Origin: Dichetophora obliterata
Taxonomy: Eukaryota > Arthropoda > Insecta > Diptera > Sciomyzidae
DNA: 64,000 nucleotides
Direction of reading: 5' to 3'
Assembly (NCBI GenBank): GCA_963920525.1
Contig: OY986435.1
Location: 174,873,266 to 174,937,265, forward strand
Positions 10,440-22,002 of this stretch are shown here, piece by piece. The notes beneath the pieces are model-generated. The model did no database searches, had not been told where the DNA came from, and saw nothing but the letters and a program-made list of their open reading frames with translations. Within the stretch, counting starts at the first letter, position 1. Every line of letters begins with the position of its first letter. The translations under genes were made by a program, and so were the position numbers.

Positions 10440-11190
10440 TATATTGAATTGAATTTAGCTTGTGTGGGCGAAGCTACGCCAAGTTTCCAATGCCCATGCC
10501 AGTTTACCAGTAGAAATGCCTGACCAATAAGTAACACACTGAATTTCATTGTTTAATGATATTTATTTCCAAAGCTATTCGATATCAAAAATTTGGCTTC
10601 TATGGGCGGAGCCACACCCCCTTGTTCAATGACCTTTTCAGTTTTCTAGTAGAAGGATATCACCCAATAGTAGTTCCATACTGAATGTCGTTGTTATACG
10701 AAATTTAGTTCCAAGGCTATCTGATATCAAAAATTTAAAGTGTATGGGTGGCGCCACACCCTCTATTCCAAAGCCCATCCCAGTTTTCCAGTAGAAGGAT
10801 ATCACCAAGTGGCAACTCCATACTGAATTTCATTATTGTACGGCATTTAGTTCCAAAGCTATTCGGTATCATAAATTTGAATTGTATGGGCGATGTCACA
10901 CCCTTTGGCTTATACTTTAAATTTTGCCAGTCGAAAGACACGACTAAATAGTACGTTCTAACCGAGTTTCATTATTGTGTGACTTATAGCTTGAAAGTTA
11001 TACTGAAAATTTGGGCTGCTGATAAAGTGCCACGCTCTACGTCAAACGCCCATAAAATTTTACCAGTATAACGGCAAGTAAAAATTAAGGTCGAATACCG
11101 AATTCCGTTACTGTGCGACCTATAATTCCAAAGCTATTCGATATAGATGATTTGATTTGTATGCGAGGTGCCACGCCCCCTGAGTTTTTC
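10440..11190 (+). repeat. Degenerate tandem array, about 140-bp period
   Basis: Six related units, marked by versions of TATGGGCGGAGCCACACC at about 10463, 10601, 10743, 10885, 11014 and 11160. Three spacings are 138, 142 and 142 bp and the last two steps total 275. Each unit also has a TTCCAAAGCTATTCGATATC-like segment. Lies in the 5' half of the Helitron. Confidence 0.8.
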
Positions 11191-11373
11191 CGATATTTTA
11201 ATAGTTATTCTGTTATTCAGGATGAGCACAAATCCAACAACTAAAAGATCATTAAAATCGGTCCAGCCGTTCTTGAGTTATAAATGGTGTAACAAACCCG
11301 ACTTAGTTTTATATACATATATAGATATTATAATAAGATAATTATCACAAACTATCAGTACGCGAACAGACCT

Positions 11374-11472
11374 AATATTATTACAATACAATACAATGAA
11401 AAGTAAAAATGAGGAGATTCATACCGTAAAGGTGTGTATTCTGCTATTTAGTATAAAGATGAGTTTTAAATA
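11374..11472 (+). repeat. Right R copy, first part
   Basis: Matches the reverse complement of the left R copy across the copia insertion point, so it represents the site without copia. Confidence 0.7.
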
Positions 11473-11489
11473 TTGCGGTACAATGTATA

Positions 11490-12533
11490 TTATTCAAAGT
11501 ATTGTCCATCGTTAGCTACAACATTTTCCCATCTTTCTGGCAGCATATGGATTCCGCGCCGGAAGAACGATTCGTCTTTTGAGGCAATCCACGAATCGAC
11601 CCATTTTTTGGTATCCTCGTAAGAAGTGAAGCGCTGCTCAGCCAAGCCATGCGTCATCGATCTGAATAGGTGGTAGTCGGAAGGGGCTATGTCTGGGCTA
11701 TAAGGCGGGTGGGGTAGCACATCCCAATTCAGCGCCTCCAACGTTTCCTTGACGGTTCTTGCAACATGTGGCCGTGCGTTGTCATGTTGAAAAACCACTT
11801 TGTCGTGTCTTTTGGCATATTCCGGCCGTTTAACCTTTAATGCTCGGCTCAATTGCATCAATTGTTGTTGGTAGCGTTCCCCAGTGATGGTTTCGTTAGG
11901 TTTTAGCAGCTCATAGTACACGACACCCTTCTGATCCCACCAAATACACAGCATAAGCTTGGCGCCATGAATATTCGGCTTGGCCCTCGATGTTGATGCA
12001 TGGCCGGGTGTTCCCCACGATTTTTTTCGCTTAGGATTATCGTAATGGATCCACTTTTCATCGCCAGTGACAATACGATGCAAAAAACTCTTCCTTTTAT
12101 GCCGTTGAAGCAGTTGTTCGCACATGCAAAATCGCCGTTCAACGTCTCTCGGCTTCAACTGGTACGGCACCCAATTTCCTTGCTTTTGAATCATTCCCAT
12201 GGCCTTCAAGCGTTTGCCGACCGTTGATAAGTCGACTCCCAATGATTCTGACAATTCTTGAAGGGTTTGACACGGGTCTTCATCGAGCAAAGCCTCCAAT
12301 TCCTCATCTTCAAACTTTTTCGGCTGGCCCGGACGCTCTTTGTCTTCCGTATCAAAATCACCACTTTTAAACCGACGGAACCAGTACTCACAAGTAGAAA
12401 TCGATGGAGCATAGTCCCCGTAAGCCTCAGTAAGCGTGCGTTGTGCTTCAAACGCTTTTTTCTTCAAATGGAAGCACAAAAGTAAACCTTCTCGCAAATT
12501 GCGTTTTGTTGGAACGAAAGTCGACATGTTCAC
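11490..12533 (-). CDS. mariner transposase (DD34D), intact
   Basis: Encodes 347 residues, starting MNMSTFVPTKRN; the Met at residue 3 is an equally good start. Length and sequence fit the mauritiana subfamily. A paired helix-turn-helix region spans about residues 10-115. The WVPYQL motif is at 121-126. Catalytic residues are D158 (VTGDEKW), D251 (QHDNARPH) and D286 (PDIAPSDYHLF), with 34 residues between the last two. The C-terminus is the usual WENVVANDGQYFE. The protein catalyses cut-and-paste transposition at TA sites. There is no frameshift or stop. The short 3' flank and mismatched termini mean that mobility of this copy is uncertain even if the enzyme works. Confidence 0.93.
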   Translation of the reverse strand: MNMSTFVPTKRNLREGLLLCFHLKKKAFEAQRTLTEAYGDYAPSISTCEYWFRRFKSGDFDTEDKERPGQPKKFEDEELEALLDEDPCQTLQELSESLGVDLSTVGKRLKAMGMIQKQGNWVPYQLKPRDVERRFCMCEQLLQRHKRKSFLHRIVTGDEKWIHYDNPKRKKSWGTPGHASTSRAKPNIHGAKLMLCIWWDQKGVVYYELLKPNETITGERYQQQLMQLSRALKVKRPEYAKRHDKVVFQHDNARPHVARTVKETLEALNWDVLPHPPYSPDIAPSDYHLFRSMTHGLAEQRFTSYEDTKKWVDSWIASKDESFFRRGIHMLPERWENVVANDGQYFE

Positions 12534-12600
12534 AGAGAAAAAATATATGTTGTTTACACTTCAGTGGAATGACACATACTGAAAAATGAAGCTTACACAA

Positions 12601-12762
12601 TGGCCGCATTCTAGCCGAAAAAGTGCTCAAGTAGCGAAGCAGCATAAAATATTTTCGCTATATAAATTGTGACATCTCAAGGAACATGTTCTGTGAGAGC
12701 ATACCATTCAGCCCGAAAGTTGTGGAACAGTTCTTGAGCACTTTTTCGGCTAGAATGCGGCC
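12601..12762. repeat. 31-bp perfect inverted repeat in mariner 5' UTR
   Basis: TGGCCGCATTCTAGCCG... at 12601-12631 is exactly complementary to 12732-12762. It lies between the transposase start and the right end and is GC-richer than its surroundings. It may be a small inserted MITE, but no clear target duplication is seen. Confidence 0.75.
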
Positions 12763-12863
12763 AATGTGCTTTGAAATGAATATAGTCACAGGTGTGCCCG
12801 ATGCGATCTATTGATAGTTACGCCATCTCTTAGAAAACCTTTAAAACTAATTCCAACCCCCAA

Positions 12864-12955
12864 TATTTGAATATACATAGTGTAAGTAATGTTATTAAAA
12901 TGCAATATATAGATGTGATTCATACCGTAAAAATATGTATTCTTCGGTAGCTAAT
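12864..12955 (+). repeat. Right R copy, second part, with an internal repeat
   Basis: Continues R after the mariner. GATTCATACCGTAAAAATATG at about 12915 repeats GATTCATACCGTAAAGGTGTG at about 11423. With the mariner removed the two are roughly 100 bp apart, so R is internally tandem. Confidence 0.6.
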
Positions 12956-14700
12956 CCATATTGTTAGCATATAAAATAATTCTATAGCGCTTGCTTTAAC
13001 CGAGATAAAAAATACGCAAACAAAACAAGTTTGCTGTTATTTATTTGCAAATGAGGACCTAGATATGATACAAGCTCCTTACCTTGCTCAAGAACAAGCT
13101 CAATGAAGTCGATGATCAGACCCACAACTTTTACTGCCAAACTTAACATTTACGATAAATTTTCTGATTTTTTTAAAAATTTTTGCTGCAACTTTGTTAC
13201 AACAAAGAATAAGAATTTGTTTGTATTATTGTTTACGTTGTAAATTTGTGTAATTTTAATTTTTCCTTCCTATTTTTTTGTTTTTTTTTATCTCTATTGA
13301 CAAACGCCGAGACTACCTGGAAATTTTATCAAGCTTTGATTTGGGTTCACTCTGGTTGTCTTTTCCTTTGTATGGTTAGGTACGGAAGAATAAGATGAAG
13401 AGTCGAGTTGAGTTTGAACATATTTCAAACACCCTACAGTGTTTTGATAGTTCGCAAAGCTTGTTATCAACAGTAGTATATGTAGGCTAAAAACAGGTGA
13501 GTTACTTTAATAAGTGTGCTCAAGCCGAAAACGTCACAGTTAATCTAGGTATATCCAGGTGTTCGATACTTATTTTGCTTTAAGACAACAACAACTATAA
13601 AAACAATTCCTGACACAACCAATACAGTTTGTAGGGTATACATGATTAGGTCAAAGGCTAGCAAAAGGCGTCGTAACATATTTTTGTTTTTGCAACAATG
13701 GTTCGTAAAGCTTAGTTTATCATATGCTGTGAATAACAATAACAAAAACAACTACAACCACAGCAATCATAATAGCAAAAACGTAAATAGGGAAAACTTT
13801 TCGCTTTCGACGAACAATAAAAACCATCAACAAAAAAGTTGCTAAACTGACAGGTTGTTTAAAGATTGAAAAAATATGTATCGAAAACTTTCGATTTATT
13901 TCGTTTGTTCAAGTTGGGTTTTTTCGCCTATTTGTTGTTTGACTAGGGTTTCCAATTATCCGACATCTTTAAATTATCCGGTTATCTGGTTTTTGAAGTA
14001 TTCGAAAAATTGTAATATTCCATATCCGAGTAGTGAAAAATATCCAATTGATGTAATAATAACCATGCAACAAGTAAAACCGTAACCAGGATTTTCCTTG
14101 GAAGGGGCAGGTGATTTAATTAAAAAATATGTATTCAACCAATATGATATTTAAAAGAAAGGACTAACAAGTTTTTCATGCAAAATTTCACACTATTATT
14201 AGTATAGTGTTTATTAAGTCTATGGACAGACTAGATTCTATTTTATAATTGTTTATAAATTAAAATTTATAGAATGTACACAACAAGATGTACACAAATT
14301 ATGAGTGAAATATAGAAATTATATAAGCTTAAAATAAATTTAAAACAAGATTTTTGAAGCAAGTTTTAGACAAAGAAAAATCAAAAACATATTTTAGCGA
14401 CAAATCATTATATAAATTTAAAGCTCTAGTAATAGGTTCATTCAGATCATAATTTGTTCGACGGATTTTTCTAAAAATTATTTAATACAGCGCAGCTGCC
14501 CTGAGGGAACATTTAAATCGATTTATTGAAGTAAAAAAGGATCATGAATGTTACCTTATATAATGTCCTCTACAAATAATAGATAATTTTTTTCTCCTTG
14601 TCTCAAGCGTCTTCTGAACTCTTTCTTATCTCATAGAATGATTCGCATAGGATGGATTTCATAAAGGCAGCACACTCTAACCTCAATATAATCAGAGAGT
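12956..14700. other. AT-rich DNA without recognisable genes
   Basis: Contains short CAA/AAC-rich stretches (13585-13600, 13735-13830). Open frames are short and resemble nothing. No repeat boundaries are obvious. Confidence 0.4.
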
Positions 14701-14713
14701 TGTACAGTGGTTT

Positions 14714-15385
14714 TATAGTGAGAGGGTCCTGAAATTCTACACTGTAAAAACCGCTTATTTTCATAGGCAAGTAAGCATTTTTGTTCAATTAGCCGGGAAA
14801 CTCAATTAACGAGATCCCGTTCAATCAAAATAACCAGTTGTTCAATAAAAAAAAATCCTAAACCCTACTTTTTCTTTAATTACACTGGGTTACACGTAAA
14901 ATGCACCCCGGACCAAAGTAATTTTTTAAGGGTCGGTGATCACAACTATGCAAATTTTTCATTTCGCGGTTTTTCGAGATATCGGTAAAAAGGCGTGTTT
15001 TAGGTTGGGGTTCAACTCAAACCAAAATATTTGGTTATTGGTAAATTTGAGAGTATTATTCTATATTTTCTTGAAAATGCAATGAAATTACGCATTTAGT
15101 GACATTTTCTTTCGTTTCCCAGAAAGCCGTGAGCCACATTCATTCTTGGGGAACAACTAAACGGGATTTTGTATATTGATTTTAATCAATGTCCCAAATT
15201 TTCATGAGAAAATAGCCGGGGAATTCAATTAAGCGGGAATCAATTAAACGGGAATAACACCGTACATTTCTTATGGGAGCGTAATATTGACACAACTTTT
15301 CGTTCATTAAAGCGGGGAAATCAATTAAGTGTGATTTCTCTGAATAAAAGCGAAGAGGGAATAAACTTAAAGCACTATAAAATTA
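14714..15385. repeat. Possible pogo/Tigger-type MITE
   Basis: Several related motifs (GCCGGGAAACTCAATTAA, GCCGGGGAATTCAATTAA, GCGGGGAAATCAATTAA) lie near both ends in the style of pogo-like termini. TTTTATAGTG occurs at both ends in opposite orientation. No transposase is present. Boundaries and superfamily are tentative. Confidence 0.35.
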
Positions 15386-17478
15386 ACATGCTCTGCGAAC
15401 ATGAGCTTTGAGTCAAAAATAACTCCCAAGTCAATAACGATGATAGCTTTTTCAAGTGGTAACCAGACATAAAGAAAGTTGTACTGATAAAATTGTTAGA
15501 TTTACTGAACGAAACATTAGAAAATTTATTAATACTAATATCGCCTTTGGTCGAAATTTGAGCATATCAAAATTGACTTGTCTTTGACGAATTGGATATC
15601 TTTCGAACACTAAAACAAGGAAAAGAGAGAAATTAAATTAATAAATAAACCCTGTTAGAATAAGATCAGTTCTTAGTTAATCAGCTTGTATTAAGCTTAA
15701 CGAAAAAAAAAGTAAATAAATAAATAAATAAGTAATTATTTCGTTTAAAATTCTTCTTTTGTGCGTTAATAGCGCATATTTATCGATTATGAGCATCTGA
15801 TCATAAAAAAAGCATTTCTGCTCATAAATGCGGAGCAAGAAAAAAAAATCATTGTATATGAGCAACTTGTGTAAGATGTATGACCAAAGTGTTCATAATT
15901 TATGAGCAACTGGCATAAGATATGTTGCTAAAGTGTTCCATGATCCATGAATTGCATAAATTGCAATTGATATTGAATTGCATAAACCTTTTTAGGAAAA
16001 ATTTAAGATTTTCGTTATATCATTGTATAAGTTTTTTATTTGTATACATATAATACAAATTTCTTATAAACTTTAACCTAAATATATTCACTGTTATTAA
16101 CTATTTTTTTAATTATTTATTAATTATTAGTTTTTTTCCATTTTTTTTTTCTGTACTGCTTCATTTCCTAACAAAGCTTCTGTGTTGTTTTCTTTGTGTT
16201 GTTCGTTATAAGCATTTGATACCAATTTATGATCAACGCTTATAAGACGCGCATTTAAGAGCAATTCTTTATACTACATGCAATTTCGTTGATCATAAAA
16301 ATTATGGAAATTAAAAATTTGTCATACTATTCGATCGTGTTTTATACATGTTTTATACATAATTACAGCAAGAATTGTGTGCATAGCCCTTAATACATGA
16401 TTAAAACTTATATATTGTTAAAAGAAACATTTTTTGTATTTTATGATCGGCTTGATCATGACTTGTGCGCAAAAAATTGCACACTTACAAAAGAATTACA
16501 TATTTTTCCCTTCAAAGAAGTACACATTTTTGATAGTTTTATTTTTTTAATAGTATACTAGAAAAACATTTAAAGTGTAATTCAGGACCGTATAAATCGA
16601 AAACTAAAAAAAAAATAATAAAACTTTGTGTTATACGAGTATTTATTGTAGGTACTTATAAAATTCCAACTTTCGCTAAAATTTTTCAACTTTTGTTGCC
16701 ATTCATCCATCATGTTTGTTGCCATTTTTAACAAAATTGAAAAAATCTTCAGTAACATTGCATTTTTCAGTCGCGTTAAGCCTTTTGGTGAAAATGTCCA
16801 TATGAAGTGCATACACGCACTCACATTCGTGCTAAAGAAAGCACAGAATAACAAAAATGACATAAGCAAATGCCTCGACACGCTGAAATCAATTTTTTTT
16901 ATTGGGTAAAAAAGTGATATGACTTTTCATACATTTGTGGACACCCAGCCAGGAGAAGGTCAATTTTAAAAGTAGGGTCTGGAGGTCTCTTAAATTTCTT
17001 TTTTAATGCCAATAGTGTCCAAAACTGCTTAGAAACTATGTGAGGGAAGCTATTGAAAACCTCGTAGCCTATTGTTGTGAAATTTTTTTTATTCAGTTTT
17101 TCGGCAAAAATGCTACAAATGTAGACAATCGAGCACATGAAGGTTAAACTAAATTCAAGATAAACTTTGCATTGCTAAACTGTAACTTAATTCAAGACAA
17201 ACTTTACATTGCTATAGCTAATTAGTTTGAAAAGAGTAAATATATCAATGGCTTTATGTAAAGAAGGCGTATTCGCGTACTTAACGTATTACTGTAGATT
17301 ACTCTATAATAAACCTCCCTTGTAACTTATTTTATATAAAAACTGCTTAAATTAAACTTTATATATATAGTTTTTATATCCAAAGTTCCTCAGATTGTAT
17401 TCAGTTTTTTCCTTCTCCTGTAAAGAAACAAAAAAATGACGCCTTTTCTATATTAAACCATCGATTAGCAACGAATAG
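15386..17478. other. AT-rich DNA, no gene; small tandem duplication
   Basis: A 44-bp unit starting ATGAGCAACT is duplicated at 15858 and 15902. AAAT repeats lie at 15710-15730. GATCATAAA-type motifs recur in both orientations (15795-15810, 16220-16300), hinting at an old foldback repeat. No coding similarity recognised. Confidence 0.4.
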
Positions 17479-17634
17479 TACACGGTTAAAAATTTTTGAT
17501 TGTTTGTTAATCCAAACTTTGGTTTTAAGGAAATTTTAATCCAAAAAGTACTATTTTTAATCCTTACTTTAGTTTTATTTCGCTGGGTATTGAACCCACA
17601 TTACTGCTTGCTTACTTGCATTCGTAATTTTATA

Positions 17635-18245
17635 TATTAATACGCAAACAACAAATCTTGTCGTACACTTTTTTATATTTATTTTGGAATAAGAGCAATG
17701 AAATTTAAGTCATTAAAAAGATACGGCACCATAGATCAAGTTAAATTTAAAATTGATGACCTCTGACCCGAAATATTAACGTTGACATTTTTTAAGAGGT
17801 AGAATAGTGAACGAGGTATCAGATAAAAGGTCTGGCTGCACAGTATGATTGCATTTCAGATTAGTGACCTTCGAAACATGACCTGAAACATGAGCGTAAA
17901 AATAGCATTTATAAAATAAAAAATAAATAGTAACAGATAGAAAAACATAATGTAAAAAGAATTTTTGACACTGATAAGATGTGCAAAAATTACATTTTTT
18001 ATGTTACAAGTGTGAATAAATATTGTGATGGTGAAATTTCTTACAAATAGTAAATTATGAAAAATATCCGTTATTTTCACATTAAAGTTATTGTGATATC
18101 TCCAAAACTATAGATGTTTTCTGTACAACGTATTTTTGTATGAAACTTCGTTATATAACGGTATACGAAAGCTCTTTTGGTAATATTTTTCACGGATAGT
18201 ATGTTAAAAAAATTCCCGTTATAATGACCTCAAAATGATTGAGAT
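17635..18245 (+). repeat. Long direct repeat, copy 1
   Basis: Shares TAATACGCAAAC, GATGACCTCTGACCCGAA, CAGTATGATTGCATTT and many further blocks, in the same order, with 22003-22690. Confidence 0.8.
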
Positions 18246-18253
18246 ATCTAAAA

Positions 18254-19001
18254 CAGTGTCCGACCGAATATTTGGTTTCAGTTACGGCCAGTTTCGGTCC
18301 TTTTTGTTTTTGGCCATATTAAAGCCGAATAGCCGAAACTAGCCGAAATTTTTGATAAAAATTTCTTGCATCAGTCATCTAATTCATATATAGGTGTTGT
18401 TAGATAAAAATATTTACAACGTATTGTACAAAACAAACATTATGAATTCGTCTATAATTTGATTTATCGTGTTAACACAAAACATTTTGGTTAATTTTAT
18501 GCGTGCAATACTATCTTTTTCGATTTTATCATCTCCATTGCAATTACTATTAAAGTTTTATAGGTACTGACGCCAAAAATTGATAGTTAAACCTACGAAC
18601 GAATAAAGGAATAAAAGAAAAGAAAATGAAATATTTCTACTTTTATAATACTAAACCTTTAAAAAACAAAATATACTTTTTTTGTAGTTCTATTAAAATG
18701 AACATTGTAGGTGCATACTATTTTCAGTGTGTACGAAAGATATAAAGTGTGCAATACTTTAAAACTTCAATTAATTATTATAAACTTCAATATTCAAATA
18801 ATACTTTTTTTATATTAAATTATTTTCTTATGTGATTGAAAGTACTTTTCTTTAATTTTAATAAAAAAAATTATTTGTAAAAACTTAAATTTCCATATTA
18901 ACAATCAGTTTCGGCTTATTTTCGGCCGAATATTATAAAATGGCCGAATATTCGGTTTAGGTTTCGGTTTCGGCCAAAATTCCGGTTTCGTTCGGACACA
19001 A
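18254..19001. mobile_element. 748-bp hAT-type non-autonomous element
   Basis: Ends are CAGTGTCCGACCGAA and the complement of TTGTGTCCGAACGAA. Flanks ATCTAAAA (18246-18253) and ATCTCAAA (19002-19009) match at seven of eight positions, fitting an 8-bp hAT duplication. Both arms are full of GGCCGAA and TTCGG motifs. The interior is AT-rich and non-coding. Confidence 0.65.
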
Positions 19002-19046
19002 ATCTCAAAGAATGTGATTTTCTCAGTACAACGTAAAAAATATAAA

Positions 19047-20960
19047 ATATCTGGTTCTAGTTTAGACTTTGCTTGTCGTTATAGATATCAACTAATAAAT
19101 AAACAATACTATTCTGCTTATATAATTAACATAAAATCTCAACTTAAAGATAATCCAAAACTTTTCTATAGTTTTGTAAACTCAAAACGTAAAGCCTCCA
19201 GCTTTCCACCCATTATGAAATTCAATCAGGAAGAATCATCTTGTGACAATGTAATTTCTAACATGTTTGCAAACTTCTTTAAATCAACTTACTCCGATAT
19301 ACCATTTAATACTAGCACGGTGTATCCTTTTCTTCAGCCAGTTAACTCTTTTGAAACTCCTGTAATAGACCCAAATATTATTAGGTGTTATCTTCGACAA
19401 GTAAAATTCTGTTTTATGACCGGCCCTGATGAAATTCCGAGCTGTATTTTAAAGCAATGTGTTACAAACCTGTGTGCTCCTCAAGCAAACATTTTTAATA
19501 TTTCCTTGCATAGTGGTTATTTTCCTATTATATGGAAGGATTCTTATATTATACCCCTTCATAAATCTGGCTTCGAGATAGATGTGTCTAACTATCGAGA
19601 TATTGCAAAATTAAGTGCAACCTCTAAGTTATTTGAGAAAATCATAAATGATATTTAACCCACTCCGTGTCTTCCACCATTTCTGTCTCTCAACATGGTT
19701 TTCTGAAGGGTAGGTCCACTACAACAAACCTCTTAGAGTTTACTACGCGTGATATAAATGGTTTTACTTTAGGACTGCAGACTGATGTTATTTATATGGA
19801 CTTAAGCAAAGCCTTCAACAGTGTTAATCATAATCTTCTTTTGAAAAAATTCCACCTTTTGGGTTTCCTGTCACATCATTAATTGGATAAATTCGTATTT
19901 ATCTAGACGTACTCAAAAGACTATATGTAAGAATTCTCTTTAAAAAAGTATTTCGGTCACTTCTGGCGTTCCTCAGGGCAGTCATCTTGGACCGGTTTTG
20001 TTTTTACTATTCATTAATGATCTTCCTTGGGTAATAAAACACTGTAACGTCTTAATGTACGCTGACGACGTGAAACTCTTTGTTACAAATCACCCGAAGA
20101 ACGATATCTTTTACAATCTAATCTAAATAGACTAGTGGAGTGGTGGAGCTTAAATATATTAAATCTTAACTTAAAAAATGTAAGCAAATGACATTCTCGC
20201 GTAGATCTGCTAATAACATAAATTACACTATAAATAACACTAACTTAGAAATAGTTTACAGTTTTCTCGATCTTGGTGTTATTATGGATTAAAAACTTCG
20301 CTTCACGTTATATGGTACTTCAATTTTCACGTTAATATGGTAATAAATAAGGCAAGAGGAGTCCTTGGTTTCATTAAAAGATGGGCTAAAGAATTCAGTG
20401 ATCGCTTTACTACTAAATTATTATATACCTCTGTCGTAAGGCAATTCTTGAATATGCATCAGTTATATAAATCCCACAATATAATGACTACATTGACGCC
20501 ATATTTTACTACCTTCCCTAAGAAGCAGAAGAATTATGCTTAATGTCATGTTTCTGTATAAATAACTTCGTGGCGGGATTAATTCGGAATATCTCATCTC
20601 AGCTCTAAATTTTAACATCCCAATTAGAGGAACTAGACATTTTCTGTTTTTCAAGTTTAGTCAGTGTAATTCTTATTACGCTCTTCATGAACCTTTACGA
20701 TGTATGTGCTGTGATTTCAATAATAACTTCAACATGAATAATTTTTCTGATTCGGTAGACGTCTTAAAACGGAAAATTATATTACATTTAAATAATTAAA
20801 TCAATTTAACTTCATCCTATTATACGTAACGCAATTTTAAAACAATGTAATATCGTTAATTGCGATTGTTCTGTTTCTCCTTTTTGTCTCAATATTATGT
20901 TTAATAAAGTAAACACCATCAAATGTGAATCGTTTTTAAAACTTACTTTTTAATTATTCA
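19047..20960 (+). pseudogene. 5'-truncated LINE reverse transcriptase (jockey/CR1-like)
   Basis: Successive frames give reverse transcriptase blocks in order: IKSQLKDNPKLFYSFVNSKR, TGPDEIPSCILKQC, then after a frame change QHGFLKGRSTTTNLLEF and VIYMDLSKAFNSVNHNLLL. Further on come SGVPQGSHLGPVLF, FINDLP and MYADDVKLFV, the catalytic YADD box (near 20055). A later piece at 20337-20543 has NKARGVLGFIKRWAKEF, a typical downstream segment. No endonuclease domain precedes it, so the copy is 5'-truncated. At least four frame breaks make it dead. It lies inside the 17.5-23 kb composite. Confidence 0.8.
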
Positions 20961-22000
20961 ATATTTTAATTTTAAATCGAATTGTGATTTACGTGCTCAC
21001 GTGGTTTCCCGATTTGAAACTAGACTGAACTCACATTATCACCTGGATTGGTGTGCCAGAGTATATCTCTTTTCCACACAAGTTTATGCCTGCGGTGGCC
21101 CAAATGCATATCCAACTAATTGGAATTTTGATTTGGCGGATATGAGATTTATCTCATTTCCACGAAGTTCCTTGGGTTGGACAATGGCCGCAAACCAGTT
21201 AAAATGAGTATAGTGTTTTGGATTATCATTGAAATCAGGATTGTTATTTCGAGTACCTTAAATAAATAAACACTATCATTTCATTCGATTTTGCTTATTT
21301 ATATAGAATCAAATATATTTAAACACACGTTTTATATATATTCAACTTTTAAATTCCGCTGAAAAGCCAATTAATGTGCTTAGTGGAAACACCTAATTGC
21401 TAATAAGGGTATGTTTTTAGTACGTAGGTGCATTCTGTCTGTCCCGGCTGATCCTGACAGGATCTAGTATGCAAATCGTGCATGCGTATAACATGGGCAT
21501 ACGTTCTGTGGAAGATTTCATACCTCCGGGCGAATCCAAAAAAAAAAAAACGGTCATCGCCTCTGAATGAGATAAAAAATTATTGAAATTTCATGTTTTG
21601 GCTTTGCGAGCGAAAATCTCAGATATTTTTCAATCGATTTTAATTGAATATTCTTTGTGAGAAAAATCAATTAAATAACTTTGGAGAAATAAGAAAAGAT
21701 TTACCGTTATCTCACCACTTGCTTTACTGATATTGTTTTAAATAAACCTCTAAGATATTCAGTTTTTTCTCGTTATTTGCAAAAATTTCTTCATTTTGAC
21801 ACATAATTCAAAAAACAGTTTTTATCATCGAAAATCATTTCAATCATTTCATATCAAGACCTCTTATGATTTCTTTGATGAAAATAAAATTTTTTAAGAA
21901 TTTTTACAAAGTTCTACTGTTTCAAAAATTATCAAATATTTCAAACCATTCCAAAATTATTTACAAAAATCTATGTTTTAAGCCATTTCGTTATCTTATA
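20961..22000. other. Unassigned interior of the composite
   Basis: A 68-codon open frame at 21001-21207 matches nothing I know. A GC-richer stretch at 21435-21530 ends in a 13-A run. GGTCATCGCCTC.GAATGA occurs at 21551 and again at 22742, another direct repeat pair. Confidence 0.4.
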
Positions 22001-22002
22001 TT

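Larger units (their letters stand above)
7153..11325 (-). mobile_element. Helitron, decayed, with nested insertions
   Basis: On the minus strand the element starts TCTATATATGTATATAAAAC at 11325, followed by a conserved insect Helitron-like head (GAACGGCTGGACCGATTTTA near 11250-11280). It ends CAGCTAG at 7153, preceded by a small CCCG...CGGG hairpin. It lies between A and T without target duplication, as Helitrons do. Near the 3' end it carries remains of a Helitron protein. Most of its length is later insertions and a tandem array, and the Rep nuclease and helicase regions are missing. Confidence 0.75.
11473..12863 (-). mobile_element. mariner element, mauritiana-like, 1391 bp
   Basis: TA flanks both sides (11471-11472 and 12864-12865). 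Removing the element and one TA restores GTTTTAAATATTTGAATATA, exactly as found unbroken in the left R copy (1162-1182, reverse complement). The termini are poorly matched: TTGCGGTACAATG on one side, TTGGGGGTTGGAATT on the other. It carries an intact transposase and a large hairpin in the 5' untranslated region. Confidence 0.85.
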
